DNA from: Nymphaea colorata
Taxonomy: Eukaryota > Streptophyta > Magnoliopsida > Nymphaeales > Nymphaeaceae
Direction of reading: 5' to 3'
DNA length: 64,000 nucleotides
Assembly (NCBI RefSeq): GCF_008831285.2
Contig: NC_045144.1
Span: forward strand, 22,957,716-23,021,715
In this document: piece after piece, positions 45,391 to 55,770 of the stretch
Position numbering within the stretch: position 1 is the first letter of the stretch
Layout of the letters: every line of letters begins with the position of its first letter
The notes under the pieces: model-generated
What the model saw: the letters and a program-made list of their open reading frames with translations, nothing else
What the model was told of the DNA's origin: nothing
Databases searched by the model: none
Position numbers and translations under genes: made by a program

Positions 45391-46080
45391 TCTTGGTATG
45401 CCTATTAATTTGTGAACCCCATCAAAATTCCTCACTTTTTTCCTTTTGCCATCTATTAAAGTGCTGAACTATTTGGGAAATCCTTCTCCAGGGAAACCAG
45501 ATCCATGGATCCTTCCATAGTTCTCACTTTATATGGGTGTGGGAGTGTGCCTGGGAAGGAAAGGATGGAGAGTTGGAAATGCAGGCAAGAGAAATTACAC
45601 ATTTTCGTAAATGAAAATGGTGGCAAGGACTGAGACCTAGATGGTGATGCACCATATCTAACATTGTGAGAGCTTTACAATCCACATCAAACATTGAACC
45701 ACCATTCCTGGTTTTGAACGTGCAGTTCAAATTTGCAAGATTCAACTTTAGGATATGTCAGCCTGGTTTTTCTAGTTTTGGATTGAAGCAACATACCTTT
45801 TCAACTAGAATAGTGTTATCAGTTTCAATCTTGCTAACACCTGATTTAATCTTTTGAGCAGTATGGATGACGAAGACAACCATTGCATAAGCTGACGGGT
45901 GGGCTTTAGTGGATGGACTAGGCTCTTTATGTAAGCAGCAAGAGAAGAGGAACATTGATTTGAGAATAGTTTAGAATAGATATCTGCTCTTTATTGTCTT
46001 TACATTTAGAATTGCACTATATTCAATTGAATTTTTGAGTTTTCTCTACCTCCTTGAATTCTTTTGAGATGAAATAAGTT
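45391..46080. other. Unassigned DNA
   Basis: No gene or element is recognised. The minus-strand open stretches at 45524-45745 and 45758-45955 have no family resemblance. Confidence 0.35.
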
Positions 46081-46166
46081 TTTTCTCTCTCTCTCTGTCT
46101 TTCTATCTATCTATCTATCTATCTATACATATATATATGTATATATATATATATATATTTATTTGT

Positions 46167-46197
<31 letters not shown>

Positions 46198-46216
46198 TAT
46201 ATTTTTATATATATAT
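46081..46216. repeat. Compound microsatellite (CT)n-(TCTA)n-(TA)n-(TTTA)n
   Basis: Successive pure runs of CT, TCTA, TA and TTTA in about 135 bases. Confidence 0.9.
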
Positions 46217-46470
46217 AACAAATGGCTACATTAACCATGGTTTTTTTCATAGCCAATGCACAAATAAGCAGTAATAGCCACAGCTAAAAACATTGCTAAT
46301 GGTCCAAGTAAACCATGGCTGATGGATCAATAGCCACAGTCTAAGGTACGGCAAAAGGTCAATAGCCACATGGGCTATTTCCCCATTGATCAAGGTATTT
46401 CCAGCCATAGTTTTGGGTCTATTAACTGTGGTTTTGACCATGGCTAATGACCTTTTCGTTGCATCCACCG
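46217..46470. repeat. Dense short inverted and direct repeats of a CCATGGCTAATG / ATAGCCACAG motif
   Basis: TTAACCATGG, ATAGCCA, GCCACAG, CCATGGCTGATGG and CCATGGCTAATG words recur in both orientations about every 30-60 bases. This resembles the subterminal region of a DNA transposon. No terminus was fixed. Confidence 0.45.
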
Positions 46471-46670
46471 ATTCTTTTCTTCCCATCCGTCATCTTTTAG
46501 GGCCTGATATTATTTAGTAGATGATTGATTTCCATTCTTTTTGGATAGAATGAAAACAAGGGAAAGGAAGATCCAATCTTTCTGGTATTTTTCTGTAAAT
46601 TAGATCAAAAGGAGGAAGAAAAAGGGAAGATGGAAAGAGGAAGAAGGAGAAGGGAAAGTAAGTAGGCAAA

Positions 46671-46878
46671 ATGGCGTACTAGGTGGATGATGGCTACAAT
46701 TACTTGTTCAAGATCTTTGACTGTAGTGTCAGAATGTCAAACCTCCTCTCTAGTTTCCTGGGGAAAGACTTAAGCCTTGAGCCGAAGTCAACAATTGACG
46801 TCGAATTCGAACTGGGAGCTCCACGTGGACGATATGGTCATGAAAGCACATATTTGGGATACCACAAGCCAGAAACAG
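46671..46878 (+). pseudogene. RABA (Rab11-like) small GTPase N-terminal pseudogene
   Basis: Starting at ATG 46671 the reading gives MAY, a TAG stop, then VDDGYNYLFKIF, SNLLSSFLGKDLSLEPKSTI and DVEFE. These are the plant RABA/Rab11 N-terminus, switch I and effector region. Rab proteins are membrane-anchored GTPases of vesicle traffic. The phosphate-binding loop is destroyed: GxxxxGK is replaced by DCSVRMS, with about three residues missing. After VEFE a frameshift leads to VDDMVMKAHIWDTTSQKQ, the next Rab block, where WDTAGQ is usual; the catalytic-region Ala-Gly is changed. The rest of the protein is absent. It is clearly non-functional. Whether it is a retrocopy or a decayed gene copy cannot be told, because known introns lie further downstream. 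Confidence 0.88.
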
Positions 46879-48480
46879 TGAGTGATATGGCTGGAGTTTC
46901 ATGGTTTTTTTATTCAGTTTATGAATTTTTCTGGTTTTATTTTGTGATTTTTGAGCACTTGAGGGAATTGCTCTGGTGGCTCATTGTCTTTACAGCTTAG
47001 GGCTTTTACTTTTCCACCATGATCAAATACATGGATCTATATATTCTCCATTCTTTCCCCATTTTGTTCTTTATAGTGTTTGCACATGATTGATGTAGAT
47101 TTGGTGCCTAATTTTTTTCATATTGAAATTGTATACCCTGCAATTACTCACAATTTTAATTGTTTATAGCTTCAGAAAATTGTCTTCTGCCTGTGCTTCT
47201 TGGATGTATGGTTGAGTCACAATGATAGATTTGTTGTTCTCCGTGAGCATCTTAGCGTTGTCTAACTCCACAAGTACTTGCTTCTTCGCATTTTCTACAA
47301 TTTCTAGCTCCTCTGCATTCAGACACTACTTTTTGTACCTTGTCAAGCTGAAGGTCCACAAGCTCATCCTCAGTGTATCCTAAAGAAACTACAAATGTAA
47401 GTTCTCATTACTTGATGCAGTTGCATGAATCCAAATGATGAGAATGTTCTTGGTGAAAATGCTATAGTAAGGCAAGAGGTAATAGGGACTACAGTTGATG
47501 AGAATGTAGCTGTTCAAGTTTGTGAACTTAGAAAATCATATCCTAGAAAAGGTTGATATGTAAGTTTTAGTATAGTGCTTGTGGTTAGTCAGTTCATAAG
47601 AAATATGCTTTTGCACTCCATTGTTACTCTTTCATTTATATTTGAACTTCTTTGTCCAGGCTTTCCTCTCTTTGGCATGCTTAATAGTTACTTACTTCTG
47701 TTGAGCACATCGATTCTATCTGCTATTTGACTGTCTTTAGTTGCATAATAAACTAAGGTAATCAAACGCGCCATAGTTTCCTGCTGCATAACTGACATTC
47801 TCTAGACAGTAGAACCATGTTAGTGCAGCAAGTGATAGATAGCCAAACGATGATCAGTCTTGCAGAAATGAAACCAGGTCTTTAACTTAATGCACCTGAA
47901 GGTTCAGTCAAAATAGTAGTTGTAGTAATATATATTGTGATACTAGAATGATATAGTAATATTGATAAAAATATAGGCTAAAAAAAACTAACACTGAGAC
48001 ATCAAAGATGGCTTCATGATGCCCGTTTTAGCAAGTGGTTTCAGCACTCATTTATGCATCAGATCTACTAAAATTTTAATGTTCATATTTCTCAAATCAG
48101 GAGTTGGATATTGTGTCAAGTGGATTTGATTCAGATCGCAGCCATATATCTTTTTTAATTTTTAGGTCTGGCACATGGCATCATAGAATCCCATATTCTA
48201 GGCAGTATTTTTATAAACATGGTGACAGGTAGATCAACCATCCCCGTACATTAAGATGGTGCAATACATGTCATGTCTAACAAAAGCAGTAATAGATAAG
48301 GCACTTAAAACATAAATAAAAGTTATTCCAATTTTATTTTTCTACAAACTAGAGGCCTTTCAGGGTGGAAGACGATGAACACTGTAATTAATACAGTATT
48401 TCTTTGGCATACATTATTGTATCATATAATTACTTTACTTTGAAGGGTCAGCCAAACCCCAGCTTGCTTTTGCAAAAAAA
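46879..48480. other. Unassigned DNA with a possible coiled-coil remnant
   Basis: On the minus strand at about 47165-47312 an open run reads EELEIVENAKKQVLVELDNA and on to a TAA. It is acidic and coiled-coil-like, loosely like plant WEB-family coiled-coil proteins. A frameshifted upstream part (EDELVDLQLDKVQ) may belong to it. Support is thin. The remainder holds nothing I recognise. Confidence 0.25.
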
Positions 48481-49835
48481 GCTTGGGTAAATTGAGAATG
48501 GTTGAGTCTTTGACGATTCATGTATTAATAAGGAAAATTTTGCTCAAAGAAAATTACTTGAGGGTGGATTTGATTCAGATCTGCTCCATTTGGATCCATT
48601 TGAGTGATCCACATAACAATACCATGACCTGTTGCTTCAAGGTACAAGAGGCTCTTCAGTTTTTTTCTTCATTCTGTTGATATAATCAACTTGATGTGAG
48701 AACATAGTCTTGCTTTCCTTCTAAAATATCAATATAATAAGAGAAAAGTGCTAACTTATGTTTATATATATTTAGTAAACCAACTTGAACACAAGTACGT
48801 GCAAAAACCACTTCTAGATTTTATGTGCTGAGATCAGTCATGGTTCTACACCAAACAAGCAAGGTCCAAAAAAACTTTGGTGTGGGTGCAAACAAAGAGT
48901 TGATGACAACAAAAAACAAAAAATGATCGGAAATCAGCTGGAGTCACCAAAACATTCAAAAGAGGGAATTGGTGGTAGTTGGGGAAAATGGGTAAATCAG
49001 CTAACGCTTTTCAATTGAATGTTGGGAATGTCTAGTTGAGATGTGGGGAGAGGAAAACCGTCATATAACCAGTAGGTTGGCCGAAAAACAATGTAAAATC
49101 CAGCAAAAATAGTGTGAAGGGCATCGGCTGATGAGGGAGTTGAGTGGACGTACCTGAACCAAGCGGACATCAAGGAAGACCTGTGGCACAAAGGGACTGG
49201 AGCAGTCAGGTAGGCATCAAAAATTCGACCAAAGAGGACCGACAGCACCCAAGAGTCAGTGTTTGCCGGTGAGTTTGAAGACGCTGGAAAGAAGAAATTT
49301 GCCAGAGAGAACCATGATTTGCTGAAAATCTTTGTCGGCCATTGGAAATGGGCTTCTCACGAACTGCAGGAGCGGCAGTCTTCGTCGACCGTCAGCAGCT
49401 GAAGGGCTTCAATGAAGCCCTAATACGAGAGAATAAGACCCTTGTTTGACAAGGGTTTATGATTTTTCAAGTTTAAAAAAGGAAATCACTAAAAAGAGGA
49501 CATATTTGTCCTCCGCTAGTCCTGACCACACCCAACTCATCATTGACCAGAGTTGGGTGCACCTCCGACATGCCATCTTTTCCAACAGGTGTGGTGGACT
49601 GCACTGGACATGTGTTGACCATGTCGAGTGCCATCTCTGGCCTCATCCGCTTCGGTGAGGATGCAGCGGCCTGTTAGCTGAATTCTTATGACCTAGTTTT
49701 ACACTTTTATCCTTTATTGGATGCACATTGGATTCTTGAACTTACGTGGATTGGAAAAGTATGTTTCTAGATGTTTCTTAGGTTGTTATGTTATAAAAAA
49801 TAGGCTCTTTGTCAAAAAAAATTCATACATAATCC
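48481..49835. other. Unassigned DNA
   Basis: GC-richer between 49000 and 49680. A perfect short hairpin GGGCTTCA-A-TGAAGCCC lies near 49406-49422. The minus-strand open stretch 48997-49248 is not recognisable. Confidence 0.35.

Positions 49836-49837
<2 letters not shown>

Positions 49838-49890
<53 letters not shown>
49838..49890. repeat. (TA)n microsatellite
   Basis: Alternating TA of about 46 bases, followed by a short TACAGATATATA tail. Confidence 0.9.
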
Positions 49891-51160
49891 TATATATATT
49901 TGTTTTAAGGTGTTTCACATTAGATTCCATTCTCCTTTGGTATACAAAAGTCATATTCACCATTTCTAGCTGATGAAGTCTGGTGTTTGGGAAGATTGGT
50001 GAAGATCGTGATTTTCATAAACGTCTTAATGAGGAGAACATTCATACAATGAAGGATATTATGGCATTTCTATCTATCGATTTTCATAGGTTGAGGAGCA
50101 TAATTTTCTTCATTCTTTTGTCTTTCTTCTCAAGTGCTTTGAGCTTTTCATGGCAATGACCCTTCTTATTCAGACACTTGCATTGAAGGCTGGACTAGAT
50201 GAAATGTACTGCAATAGGGGGTTTGATAATGGTTAATTTATTTTATCAGATTAGTAAGCTCTTGCAAAAGAACTATCATTTCACGATGACTATTTTTCTT
50301 CATCTTTCTCATTTTTCGTAAATTACTACTATATGATCTCTTGTGACACAATTGGTTTTTGCTTTGAATCCCATTACGTTATGCTCAGTTTTCTAGAGAT
50401 GGTTCAATAAAGAAGCCTAACCAAAAATGTTTTTCCAAATTCAATTGAAGGTCGTGAATTGGTTAATATTGATATACTTTTTTATGGCACTGCAATCACA
50501 TACACGGCATAATATAGGTTTTTGGATATGCTTTGAGACTTCCTTTTCATCCTAATGACAGTTTTCCTATTTGGACTGAACATTTACAATAATTGAGTTA
50601 TGCAGATGCCTCCAGCTAAGCTTGAAGCTTTACTATCTCAGTTATGCCTAGATATGTATATAACCTAATCCTATCTCAGTTCTGGTCAGCTCTATATTGG
50701 AGATCTAAAGATACACCACTCCTTATTTTGCTTAGCATTAGGTCACCATCTGATGGTGACAAACAACATTATAATCATGATGTTCTTCATTGTCAACGTC
50801 ATATTAATTGCACATACTTGTTTTGTTTGAGAAATAATTTGGTTGAAGTGTATTTGCATGACTATATTGACAACACTAAGTCTGGCATTATCTAGCCACT
50901 TGAAAATTGTGAAATTGAAACCATCTTTGAGATATATGCTTGATATGTTTGATGTTACCTCAGCTTAGTAGTCATTCCAAGCATTGAATCTTGTTGGTTT
51001 ATTTCTGCTCTATGATGTGATTGTTGTTGTCATGCTGCTTTTGTTTTGATGTGGCAGTATGTTTTCTTTTCACTGTAACATGATCATGTATCAATCTTCC
51101 TTTGAATTTGTTGAGAGACGGGAATGAGCTTCAATGAAGCTGCAAGGCTCTTACAGCTGG
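49891..51160. other. Unassigned DNA
   Basis: The open stretch 50644-50895 (plus strand, 83 codons) shows no recognised family. No terminal repeats were seen. Confidence 0.35.
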
Positions 51161-51164
51161 TAGA

Positions 51165-51165
51165 T

Positions 51166-51194
<29 letters not shown>
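51165..51194. repeat. (CT)n microsatellite
   Basis: About 28 bases of alternating CT. Confidence 0.9.
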
Positions 51195-51197
<3 letters not shown>

Positions 51198-51560
51198 TAG
51201 TCAACAATTCCTTGTTTTTTTTTTCAATAATAAAGACCCTACAAGAATTATGACCTGTAGTAATGTAACAATACCAATCGTTACAATAAGTATGGGACTT
51301 TTCCAACGCAATGTGAAATTAATGAATGATATATCAGTATCATTCCTAGACTCTTATCCTTCATTTGTTTGATGTTTGTTAGCATACTGTGCTTCATTCT
51401 CTGTTGGATGAGTTATCCCCTAACTACTAACTATTTGATATCACATGAAACATCTTATCTTGGACAATGACAGCTCTAGGCACTTGGTGGTGTCCTGTAT
51501 TCTTTACTGAGATTATTTACTTTCTTTGTTCACGCACATGCAATAAATTACTTGAGGCAT

Positions 51561-51866
51561 TTAGTGAAGCATTACCATTTTTAGATGTATGTAGGAAGCA
51601 TTCCTTATCTGGAATAGTTTCAGTGGGTGGAGGATGGTTTCCCAAGATTCAGATGGGCTCAAAGATTGAGCTGCGTCCTTATGAAAGACATTTAATATCC
51701 CATACATTAGACCAAGTGGCGATGAGGAATTATTCTCATCTGTACTTGCAGCCTGCACAATCGGAGGAGATTTAGATGTATCCCCATCAAAAAATTTTGC
51801 ATCATCTCTGTCATTGTTGGCTTGCACAGTATTCCATCTAGTTTGCAAGTGCAGTCGAAAATTCAA
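51561..51866 (-). other. Unrecognised open stretch, possible exon remnant
   Basis: A 101-codon minus-strand reading has gene-like composition (RDDAKFFDGDTSKSPPIVQA and SSSPLGLMYGILNVFHKDAA). A competing open frame lies on the plus strand (51467-51775). Neither is recognised and no splice structure was established. Not called as a gene. Confidence 0.2.
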
Positions 51867-51869
51867 TGC

Positions 51870-53215
51870 ACTTGGGACAATAAGTTGTTATTTGTCCATA
51901 CTCATTTTGTGCGCATTTGGAGATGGTTTCATCTGAGGATTGGCCCAAGTTGGTCAACTTTACGTCATGTGATTGCAGTTTGGCTTTTGAAAACTCTTCC
52001 CTAGTATTGACATCATTTTTTGCTGAGCATTTGCCACAAGTTCCAGCAACGGAAGAGAAAATCTCTTTTACAGAAAAGGGTTGCGCACTATAGACAAATA
52101 AGTTTCACTTAGAAGTGTTTCCCTTAGAAGTTTTACTAAGAAAAGGAAGTGGTACACTATGCAAAATGCTTCTTATAGTCCAGGTATGTTTGATTTGTTG
52201 TTTTGTCTGTATTAATATGTAGTCTAATTGTACAATTAGACAACCACAGTTTCCTCCTTTTGTCATTGATCCATATACACTAGGGCAAGTTGCAATCTCT
52301 CCTTAGAATTCCAGTCTAATGCTTTTATATTCCCTATTTTCTTTCTTGTAATATTTGTTGAACAAGGTTGCCTATTGCATTTTCTTTACAGCTTATGTGT
52401 GAATATCTAGAGCTTGAATGTTTTTCTTATTGTTAAGAATATAAGATGAATGTCTAGTAATGACTGATGTTTCTTTGTGCAATGCATGCATATAAGGAAG
52501 TGATATGTCCAAACAGGCACCATTCATATCCAAACAAGTTCCATAACAATAGGCTTTTGGAAAGTGAAACAAAGGTGGACATGTTGAATGCCTTGAAAGT
52601 GGTGTTTTCTGATCTGATCTTGTAACTAAGTTTCAGCTTGATCCTTCTGTTTTTGAAGTACATCTAAGTTTCCCTAGCAATTTATGTTTTCCATATGTAT
52701 ATGGTTCACATAAATATAACTATCCTTTTGAATTTGCTAAGGCAGTGAAACATAAATAAGCAGGCACATAAATTGAAGAAAGTTAATCATACAAATATAA
52801 AATTTTGAATTCTAGTATGTATTTTTTAGGCTGACAAATAAACAAAATATTTTGCTTAGTTGGACCCTCAAAAGTTTGTTGTTGATAGGCTTTCAACAAG
52901 TATTTGTTCCCTTGTAACTGTTATATTTACTTCATACATTCTTTGAATTTTTCATTGTGTTAGCTTTCACAAGAAAATTTTATTGGTTTTCGTAAGAATC
53001 CTGTTGGTCTTGTTGATTGAAACTATTCATCAGAGTGCTAGCAGTTTAACTGACCTAATTATATGTCTATTATTGAACAGATTCATGGCTGGAGACTGAC
53101 GAGTGCTGCAATAGAGACCAAGTAAAATATTGGCAACAATTTCCATTGCATGGCAGATTTGGTTTGGGAGCTGCCTAGCCCCTACTCTCAGAGTGCGTAT
53201 TGAAAATTTATGCTG
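51870..53215. other. Unassigned DNA
   Basis: AT-rich. No supported gene or element was seen. Confidence 0.35.
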
Positions 53216-53219
53216 CATC

Positions 53220-53255
<36 letters not shown>

Positions 53256-53275
53256 CACACAGATATATATATATA
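53220..53275. repeat. Compound (TA)n-(CA)n-(TA)n microsatellite
   Basis: About 25 bases of TA, a CACACACACACA core, and a second TA run. Confidence 0.9.
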
Positions 53276-53278
53276 AAA

Positions 53279-53520
53279 ATTGAATAGTGACTCTGGGATT
53301 TTAGAGTCACCGAGCCATCTAACCAGGACCGTCCCTTCTAACATGATGAATGGTTGAGAGAAAAACAAGGAAAAAAAAAGTGATGGGTATTTTTGTCATC
53401 TTATATTAGTTTACAATTTTTTCTTTTTGATTTTCTCTCAACCATCCATCTACTTTAGATAGACAGCTTTGTTTAGAAGGCTAGATAACTCTAAATAGCC
53501 AGCGTCATCATTCACTCAAT
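53279..53520. mobile_element. Foldback MITE of about 242 bp
   Basis: Ends ATTGAATAGTGACTCTGGG and, inverted on the right, ATTGAGTGAATGATGACGCTGG. Pairing continues inwards for about 90 bases per arm (TTTAGAGT, GAGCC/TAGCC, then ATGGTTGAGAG), leaving a short T-rich loop. No clear target duplication is visible beside the microsatellite, so the superfamily is undetermined. Confidence 0.75.
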
Positions 53521-53635
53521 ACATCGGTCGTCATAGCTCTTGTTGGCTCTCCGGCATGGAGAAACAATAGAACGTGAATGGTGAACAATAATGCAACATG
53601 CCGAAGGTTATATATACTTTTTAAGTCTTCATTAA

Positions 53636-53925
53636 ACGTCCTTTAATTTGCAAAAGCTAATTAAATGACAAAAACACATTTATATATCACAAAGCACAAA
53701 ATTAACAAAGGACATAATTTAATCAAACCGACAGCATCAAAATTAAGAAATATGGATCTAAAATGGAGCATTATTTTTTCGGTCCATGATTATGATTTAT
53801 TTGCATCTTTTTCAAAAAACAAATGACAAAGAATGATAAGCGTATAAATAGAAAGAGTAGGCATGAGTGCATAAAGTTTGACGTACAACATAATTTTCAC
53901 AGACCACTTTATTTGGACAAAATCT
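53636..53925 (+). repeat. Block A of a duplicated region, copy 2
   Basis: Direct match to 30975-31275, including the AACCGACAGCA stretch and AGAAATATGGATCTAAAATG. Small indels only. Confidence 0.85.
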
Positions 53926-53931
53926 GATGTA

Positions 53932-53954
53932 ATATATATATATATATATATATA

Positions 53955-53993
<39 letters not shown>
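53932..53993. repeat. (TA)n-(TG)n microsatellite
   Basis: About 26 bases of TA, then about 34 bases of GT. Confidence 0.9.
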
Positions 53994-53997
<4 letters not shown>

Positions 53998-54004
53998 TGA
54001 TTTG

Positions 54005-54412
54005 TAGGGAAGACCACATGGGTAAGGGATAAAAAGTAAACCTCTTAAATTCATGTTAAAAGTGTTTTAAACAAAATATGAACCTTCTAATGTATTTATA
54101 AACACTAATTTAATATAAATCTTGCTTTAATTTAAGTCATTTCTGTAAAAAAAAATTATCTTTATTAATTTATACTATCAAAATTTTGATTTTAAAGAGC
54201 TGTTCATCTTTTTAGTATTAAAAAAACATAATTTAAGTAAGAAAACAACTAACTTAATATATATTTCTCATCAAATCACTCTTAAGATTATATCTATAAG
54301 GTTAAATTTCAAAAAGAAATATTTTAATAATTAATTTCAATAGGTCTGGTTTTTGTCTATTACTCAAGTGGTCTAGTTTTTACCAACTTCTCTCTCTCTC
54401 TCTCTCTCTCTA

Positions 54413-54478
<66 letters not shown>

Positions 54479-54925
54479 TTGGTAAAGATATATTCTCTCT
54501 CTCTCTCTCTCTCTCTACATATATATATATATATATATATATATGTAAAGAGAGAGAGAGAGGGAAATTGGTAGAGATCCACACATAGGTCAATGATGAA
54601 AACTAGACCCTTTAATTTTTTGTTAAAAAAATATTCTAAATAAAATATAAACATCCTAGAATATTTATAAAAACTAATTTGATATAAAACATGCTTTGAA
54701 TTAAGTTGGTTTTATGAAAAATGTTCAAGTTCCTATTATCAAAATGTTGATGCTATCAAGGCAACTCATTTTTGCTTAAGCACTACTAAAACCTAAAAAA
54801 TGAGCCACTTAATATATATTTTGCATCAAACTATCGTAAGTAAGATTACATTAGTAAGGTTAGATTAAAAAAAAAAAGCATTAAATATCATTTTTAGAGG
54901 GTGAGGTTTTTGTCCCTGACCTATT
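54005..54925 (+). repeat. Two diverged direct copies of a 350-bp AT-rich repeat
   Basis: Copies at about 54005-54370 and 54565-54925 share the order AAxTxTTAAA-CAAAATATxAAC, ATTTATAAA-ACTAATTT, AACTTAATATATATTT, and a final GGTTTTTGTC. Compound CT-TA-GA microsatellites lie between them. Confidence 0.65.
54388..54562. repeat. Two consecutive palindromic (CT)n-(TA)n-(GA)n tracts
   Basis: Each tract is pyrimidine run, TA run, then purine run, so it is self-complementary as a whole. The flanks ACCAACTT and AATTGGTAAA extend the symmetry of the first. Open frames across it are low complexity. Confidence 0.9.
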
Positions 54926-55141
54926 AGTATGGTTCTACCCTTAGCTATCAAAACAACTGGGACCACCAAAACCAGACTCAGGCCAGCTGGGCCTGGTGGT
55001 TTCTTTGCGTCGCAGGGCCAGTTTGGCCCGACGGTTTTTTTAGGTGGGCCAGCCCATGTGTCAAATAACCTCCCCAAGACCAGCTCATTATGGACCCGGT
55101 ACCAAACTACCCATGAGGTACCCGGCCCATTCCCTAACCTT
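54926..55141. other. GC-rich insert between duplicated blocks
   Basis: GGCC-rich sequence absent from the corresponding place in the 31-kb copy. Possibly a transposon of its own. No inverted ends or target duplication were confirmed. Confidence 0.35.
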
Positions 55142-55470
55142 AGTCGGGTGCTTTGTGGTTTGGAAGTTCAATATTAATGTTCGTACCAACACGTTCTTTT
55201 CGCAAGGAAGGGGAAGTTTCACGTACCTTTGGTGAAGAAACGAAGGTCTATGTATCTTAACAGTAACTTGTGGAAAGAAAGAAATGCAGGCTTACATGAT
55301 TGTAGATGGGTGGTTAAGTCTGCCCAACAAGTCAAGACAACTCGGATTCAACTTCAATTCGCTTGAAACAACTCTTCTTGAGAGTCGACTTGTTTATAAA
55401 CAAGTTAATTTCGAGTTTAAATTTATATTTGAAATGTTAAAGAAGTCAAGCTCGAGTTGTAAAACAAGTT
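55142..55470 (+). repeat. Block B of a duplicated region, copy 2, with LINE-like remnant
   Basis: Matches 31968-32300, including AACTTGTGGAAAGAAAGAAA and the end of the LINE-like reading. Direct orientation. Confidence 0.8.
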
Positions 55471-55612
55471 AACAAGTTAAATGAGTTAAACTATATATAG
55501 ATACACACACACACATATATATTTACATATTCACATTGTGAAGCCGGATTTTTTAGTTGGATATGACTTGTCATCATTCGAATTCAAATCCCAATTCGAA
55601 TCTGAGTTGGTA

Positions 55613-55770
55613 TATGAGTATCCAAAAAAATAGATACAATTAAAAATATATTTGATTCAAATCTGATTCATTGATATCCCTACAAATGAAGAACATCTGA
55701 TTTCCTAAATGCGTCGGACTTGTTTGCATGGTGTTGCTTCTAGGGCATGGTGGCACACATGCAGTGAATA
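55613..55770 (+). repeat. Block C of a duplicated region, copy 2
   Basis: Matches 33215-33400. In this copy blocks B and C are about 140 bases apart, against about 900 in the other. Confidence 0.8.

Noticed and set aside
51467-51775. 102-residue plus-strand ORF
   Set aside because: Competes with an equally open antisense frame, and no family is recognised.
54373-54654. Tyr/Ile and Arg/Glu-rich ORF
   Set aside because: Translation of CT, TA and GA microsatellites.
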